Shown: piece after piece, positions 61,192-64,000 of the stretch
How positions within the stretch are numbered: position 1 is the first letter of the stretch
How the letters are laid out: each line of letters begins with the position of its first letter
NCBI RefSeq assembly: GCF_015461805.1
Contig: NZ_JACVZE010000009.1
Coordinates: 244,828 to 308,827 of the forward strand
Length of the DNA stretch: 64,000 bases
Reading direction: 5' to 3'
From: Pseudomonas pisciculturae
GTDB lineage: Bacteria; Pseudomonadota; Gammaproteobacteria; Pseudomonadales; Pseudomonadaceae
Translations under genes and position numbers: made by a program
The notes under the pieces: model-generated
The model's input: the letters and a program-made list of their open reading frames with translations, nothing else
Told to the model about the DNA's origin: nothing
The model's database searches: none

Positions 61192-62049
61192 ATGAGCGAA
61201 CGTCCCGAAGAGCCAAACCAGGCTTCTGACGCCGAAAGCCTGCTGCCGATCGATGAACACGTCGAAGAGGGGCATGACGCTGAAGGCCGCAAGGTCCGGC
61301 ATCGTGGCATCTATCTGTTGCCCAACCTGTTCACCACGGCGAACCTGTTTGCCGGGTTCTACTCCATCATCAACTCCATGAGCGCCCAAAGCGCGCTGGC
61401 GGCGGGTGATGCGGTGAATGCCAGCAAGTATTTCGGCTTTGCTGCCATCGCAATTTTTGTCGCCATGGTGCTCGACGGCCTGGATGGCCGTGTGGCACGT
61501 ATGACCAATACTCAAAGTGCCTTTGGTGCCGAGTACGACTCGTTGTCGGACATGGTTGCCTTTGGCGTTGCGCCTGCACTGCTGGCGTTTGCTTGGGCAT
61601 TGGGGGATATGGGCAAGGTGGGGTGGATGGTTGCCTTCATCTATGTCGCGGGTGCCGCCTTGCGTTTGGCGCGTTTCAATACCCAGGTGGGTACCGCCGA
61701 CAAACGTTACTTCATTGGTCTGGCCAGCCCAGCTGCCGCAGGTGTGGTGGCGGGTATTGTCTGGGCGTTCAGTGACTACGGCATTCAGGGTTCGAAGATG
61801 TCGTTCCTGGTGGCGCTGATGGTTGCGGCTGCCGGCATGCTGATGGTCAGCAATATCAAGTACAACAGCTTTAAAGAGCTGGATCTGAAAGGGCGCGTGC
61901 CTTTTGTGGCGATCCTGGCGGTGGTGCTGGTGTTTGCAGTGGTCTTCAGTGACCCGCCGCGAATTCTGCTGCTGGCGTTCCTCGTTTATGCTGCGTCGGG
62001 GCCGGTTCAGTATTTGCTGCATCTGCGTCGGGACAAAACATTGCCTTAA
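61192..62049 (+). CDS. pssA: CDP-diacylglycerol-serine O-phosphatidyltransferase
   Basis: Makes phosphatidylserine, the precursor of phosphatidylethanolamine. The 285-residue integral membrane protein has about seven to eight helices and the CDP-alcohol phosphotransferase motif DGLDGRVAR...GAEYDSLSD with all its aspartates. It is the membrane-type (subclass II) enzyme, unlike the peripheral E. coli PssA. The N-terminal 40 residues are acidic and cytoplasmic. Confidence 0.95.
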   Translation: MSERPEEPNQASDAESLLPIDEHVEEGHDAEGRKVRHRGIYLLPNLFTTANLFAGFYSIINSMSAQSALAAGDAVNASKYFGFAAIAIFVAMVLDGLDGRVARMTNTQSAFGAEYDSLSDMVAFGVAPALLAFAWALGDMGKVGWMVAFIYVAGAALRLARFNTQVGTADKRYFIGLASPAAAGVVAGIVWAFSDYGIQGSKMSFLVALMVAAAGMLMVSNIKYNSFKELDLKGRVPFVAILAVVLVFAVVFSDPPRILLLAFLVYAASGPVQYLLHLRRDKTLP

Positions 62050-62112
62050 TGTAATTTCCCCCATACTCCGCAGTCTATTGGTGCATCAGTTCTCCAATGC
62101 TGCGGAGTTGCC

Positions 62113-63126
62113 ATGTTAATCAAATTGCCCAAAGCCTCCGATTGCCACGAATCGGATGTCACGCCTGAATCCTTCTACCTCTCTCGCCGTAGCTTGCTCG
62201 GTGGTGCGCTTGCCGGTATCGCCGCGAGCAGCTTGCCGCGTTGGGCTAACGCTGACGAGGCCTCGCGTTATGCCGATGTCGAGCCGGGCAGGGCGCCGAA
62301 ATGGTTCGCCGAGAAGCTGCCGGGAGTCAAATGGCAGGCTGTGACGGTAAAGGACGAAGCCATCACGCCGTTCAAGGATGCAACTCACTACAACAACTTC
62401 TATGAGTTCGGCACCGACAAGGGCGACCCGGCGATGAATGCGGGCTCACTCAAGACTGAGCCCTGGAGCGTTGTGATTGATGGTGAAGTTGCGAAGCCGG
62501 GGCGATATGCCTTGGAAGACTTCATGAAGCCTTATCAATTGGAAGAGCGAATCTACCGTCTGCGCTGCGTCGAGGCGTGGTCGATGGTCATTCCTTGGAT
62601 GGGTTTTCCTATCTCGGCTCTGCTCAAGCAGGTTGAACCGACCTCCAAGGCCAAATACATCCGCTTTGAAACTCTTCAGGATCCCAAGAGCATGCCGGGT
62701 CAGCGTTCAAGTTTTGGCTTGATCGACTGGCCTTATATAGAAGGGCTGCGTCTGGATGAGGCGATGAATCCTTTGGCGATCCTTGCGGTCGGCATGTATG
62801 GGCGCGAACTGCCTAACCAGAATGGCGCACCGCTGCGTCTGGTGGTGCCATGGAAGTACGGCTTTAAAAGCGTGAAGTCCATTGTGAGGATCAGTCTGGT
62901 CAGTGAGCAGCCAAAAACCACCTGGCAGAGTATTGCGGCCGACGAGTATGGGTTCTATGCGAATGTGAATCCCACCGTTGACCACCCACGGTGGACCCAG
63001 GCGCGTGAGCGCCGTCTGCCGAGTGGCCTGTTCAGTCCTAATGTGCGTGAGACGCAGATGTTTAATGGCTATTCGGACGAGGTGGCTTCTCTTTATACCG
63101 GCCTTGATCTGCGGAAGAACTACTGA
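62113..63126 (+). CDS. msrP: Protein-methionine-sulfoxide reductase catalytic subunit MsrP
   Basis: Periplasmic molybdoenzyme that repairs oxidised methionines in envelope proteins. The 337-residue protein has a Tat signal (SRRSLLGG, twin Arg at 25-26) and the molybdenum-ligating Cys152 in RCVEAWSM, in a sulfite-oxidase-type fold. Its stop overlaps the msrQ ATG by one base, so the catalytic subunit and its membrane partner are translated together. Confidence 0.96.
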   Translation: MLIKLPKASDCHESDVTPESFYLSRRSLLGGALAGIAASSLPRWANADEASRYADVEPGRAPKWFAEKLPGVKWQAVTVKDEAITPFKDATHYNNFYEFGTDKGDPAMNAGSLKTEPWSVVIDGEVAKPGRYALEDFMKPYQLEERIYRLRCVEAWSMVIPWMGFPISALLKQVEPTSKAKYIRFETLQDPKSMPGQRSSFGLIDWPYIEGLRLDEAMNPLAILAVGMYGRELPNQNGAPLRLVVPWKYGFKSVKSIVRISLVSEQPKTTWQSIAADEYGFYANVNPTVDHPRWTQARERRLPSGLFSPNVRETQMFNGYSDEVASLYTGLDLRKNY

Positions 63127-63746
63127 TGCGCTACCCGGTCTGGCGCCTTGGCGTCTTTATAGCGGCGGCGGTGTGGCCATTACTCTGGCTATATGAGGCG
63201 TGGAGTTCTTCCCTGGGGCCTGATCCGGGCAAGGTATTGGTTGACCGCTTAGGCTTGGGTACATTGATTTTGTTGCTGGTTACCTTGGGTATGACACCGC
63301 TCCAGAAGCTGAGCGGTTGGGCGGGGTGGATAGCGGTACGCCGACAATTGGGTTTGTGGTGCTTTGCTTATGTAGTGCTGCATTTGGCGGCGTATTGTGT
63401 GTTTGTCCTCGGGTTGGACTGGTCGCAGCTGGGCGTCGAGCTGCGTAAGCGGCCTTATATTATTGTGGGTGCGTTGGGTTTCCTGTCGCTGTTGGTGCTG
63501 GCAGTGACATCCAATCGCTATAGCCAGCGACGGCTGGGTGGTCGTTGGAAGAAGCTACATCGGCTGGTGTACGTAATCCTTGGGTTGGGTTTGCTGCATA
63601 TGCTGTGGATTGTGCGGGCTGACCTAAAGGAGTGGGCTATCTATGCTTCTATAGGTGCGCTCCTTCTCGTGGTGCGTTTACCCCCGGTGATGCGTCGAAT
63701 CCCGAGGCTTATTACGAAAAAGCCACCCGCGGCAACAAAAGTGTAA
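63126..63746 (+). CDS. msrQ: Heme-binding membrane subunit MsrQ
   Basis: Inner-membrane b-type heme protein that passes electrons from the respiratory chain to MsrP. The 206-residue protein has six membrane helices of the ferric-reductase-like fold, with heme-ligand histidines in VVLHLAAYC and in KLHRLVYVILGLGLLHMLW. It is coupled to msrP. The rRNA operon promoters follow directly. Confidence 0.95.
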   Translation: MRYPVWRLGVFIAAAVWPLLWLYEAWSSSLGPDPGKVLVDRLGLGTLILLLVTLGMTPLQKLSGWAGWIAVRRQLGLWCFAYVVLHLAAYCVFVLGLDWSQLGVELRKRPYIIVGALGFLSLLVLAVTSNRYSQRRLGGRWKKLHRLVYVILGLGLLHMLWIVRADLKEWAIYASIGALLLVVRLPPVMRRIPRLITKKPPAATKV

Positions 63747-63753
63747 TTAACCC

Positions 63754-63781
63754 TTGACGGCAGATTCTGGAAGCCTATAAT
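63754..63781 (+). promoter_or_regulatory. rRNA operon promoter P1
   Basis: TTGACG (63754-63759), 16-base spacer, perfect TATAAT (63776-63781), then a GC-rich discriminator (CGCCCC). This is the form of stringently controlled rRNA promoters, repressed by ppGpp/DksA. In other pseudomonads a 16S rRNA gene follows msrQ. Confidence 0.8.
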
Positions 63782-63899
63782 TCGCCCCACTTCCGGCGCA
63801 GTCGAAACGGAAAACTCCTTGGTAAACAATGAGTTACGCAGTTTTCGGCAGCAGGTTGCTTCAGTTCATCGAAGCGGTCAGGAAGTTGAAAAAGAGGTG

Positions 63900-63927
63900 T
63901 TGACAGCAGCGTGTAACGCTGTAGAAT
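63900..63927 (+). promoter_or_regulatory. rRNA operon promoter P2
   Basis: Perfect TTGACA (63900-63905), 16-base spacer and TAGAAT (63922-63927), again with a GC-rich discriminator (TCGCCTCCCG). The spacer contains the dyad CAGCG-TGTAA-CGCTG (63907-63921). From here to the window end is leader RNA of the operon; the 16S gene itself is not reached. Confidence 0.8.
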
Positions 63928-64000
63928 TCGCCTCCCGCTGATGAGAGATCTGAAGCGCAAGTGGTTGAAGTTGTTGAAGAAATCTTCGAAAGCTTCTGAA

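Overview
The window is a stretch of core chromosome from a Pseudomonas of the fluorescens group. The gene order follows the conserved Pseudomonas block dnaK-dnaJ-dapB-carAB-greA ... cbrAB-pcnB ... ilvIHC-pssA-msrPQ-rrn. CbrA/CbrB, CrcZ, PrrF, LpoP and two REPIN-type repeat pairs typical of fluorescent pseudomonads support this. I see no prophage, insertion sequence, integron, CRISPR array or restriction/defence island.

Region 1 (1-10.4 kb, mainly +): 3' end of dnaK, then dnaJ, dapB, carA, carB, greA, a small membrane protein, yhbY (-) and rlmE. carA starts with TTG and is preceded by a perfect intrinsic terminator that looks like an attenuator. Region 2 (10.5-25 kb, +): one long transcription/translation block, ftsH-folP-glmM-tpiA-secG-tRNA-Leu(GAG)-tRNA-fMet-rimP-nusA-infB-rbfA-truB-rpsO-pnp. 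It is punctuated by hairpins before rimP, before rpsO and before pnp, the expected places for RNA-level control.

Region 3 (25-31.2 kb): a secreted double-BON protein behind a sigma-54-like promoter, a large AsmA/DUF748-type envelope protein (-), a SAM methyltransferase (-) and an MpaB-type oxygenase (-). Region 4 (31.2-45.7 kb, all -): dksA, gluQ, cbrX, cbrA, cbrB, the CrcZ small RNA, pcnB, folK, panB, panC, pgi and acs. CbrA/CbrB with sigma-54 drive CrcZ, which carries at least six A-rich CA motifs and titrates Hfq/Crc to relieve catabolite repression. The sigma-54 promoter and a plausible upstream CbrB site are both visible.

Region 5 (46-51.7 kb): a PLP aminotransferase, sfsA, a small Rieske protein (-), the heme ABC importer phuTUV and, facing it, the iron-regulated PrrF small RNA with its own -35/-10, Fur box and terminator. 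Region 6 (51.3-57.3 kb): a TfoX-C domain protein, a pentapeptide-repeat protein and a fused kinase/P-loop protein (all -), then mrcB (PBP1b) with its lipoprotein activator lpoP and yqcC. Region 7 (57.4-64 kb, +): ilvI-ilvH-ilvC behind a long structured leader, pssA, msrP-msrQ, and finally the tandem P1/P2 promoters of an rRNA operon whose 16S gene lies beyond the window.

Most of the coding content is ordinary housekeeping. The most rewarding features are non-coding: CrcZ, PrrF, the carA attenuator, the ilvI leader, the rpsO and pnp leaders, and a possible leaderless mrcB mRNA. I did not find a clearly novel multi-gene system.
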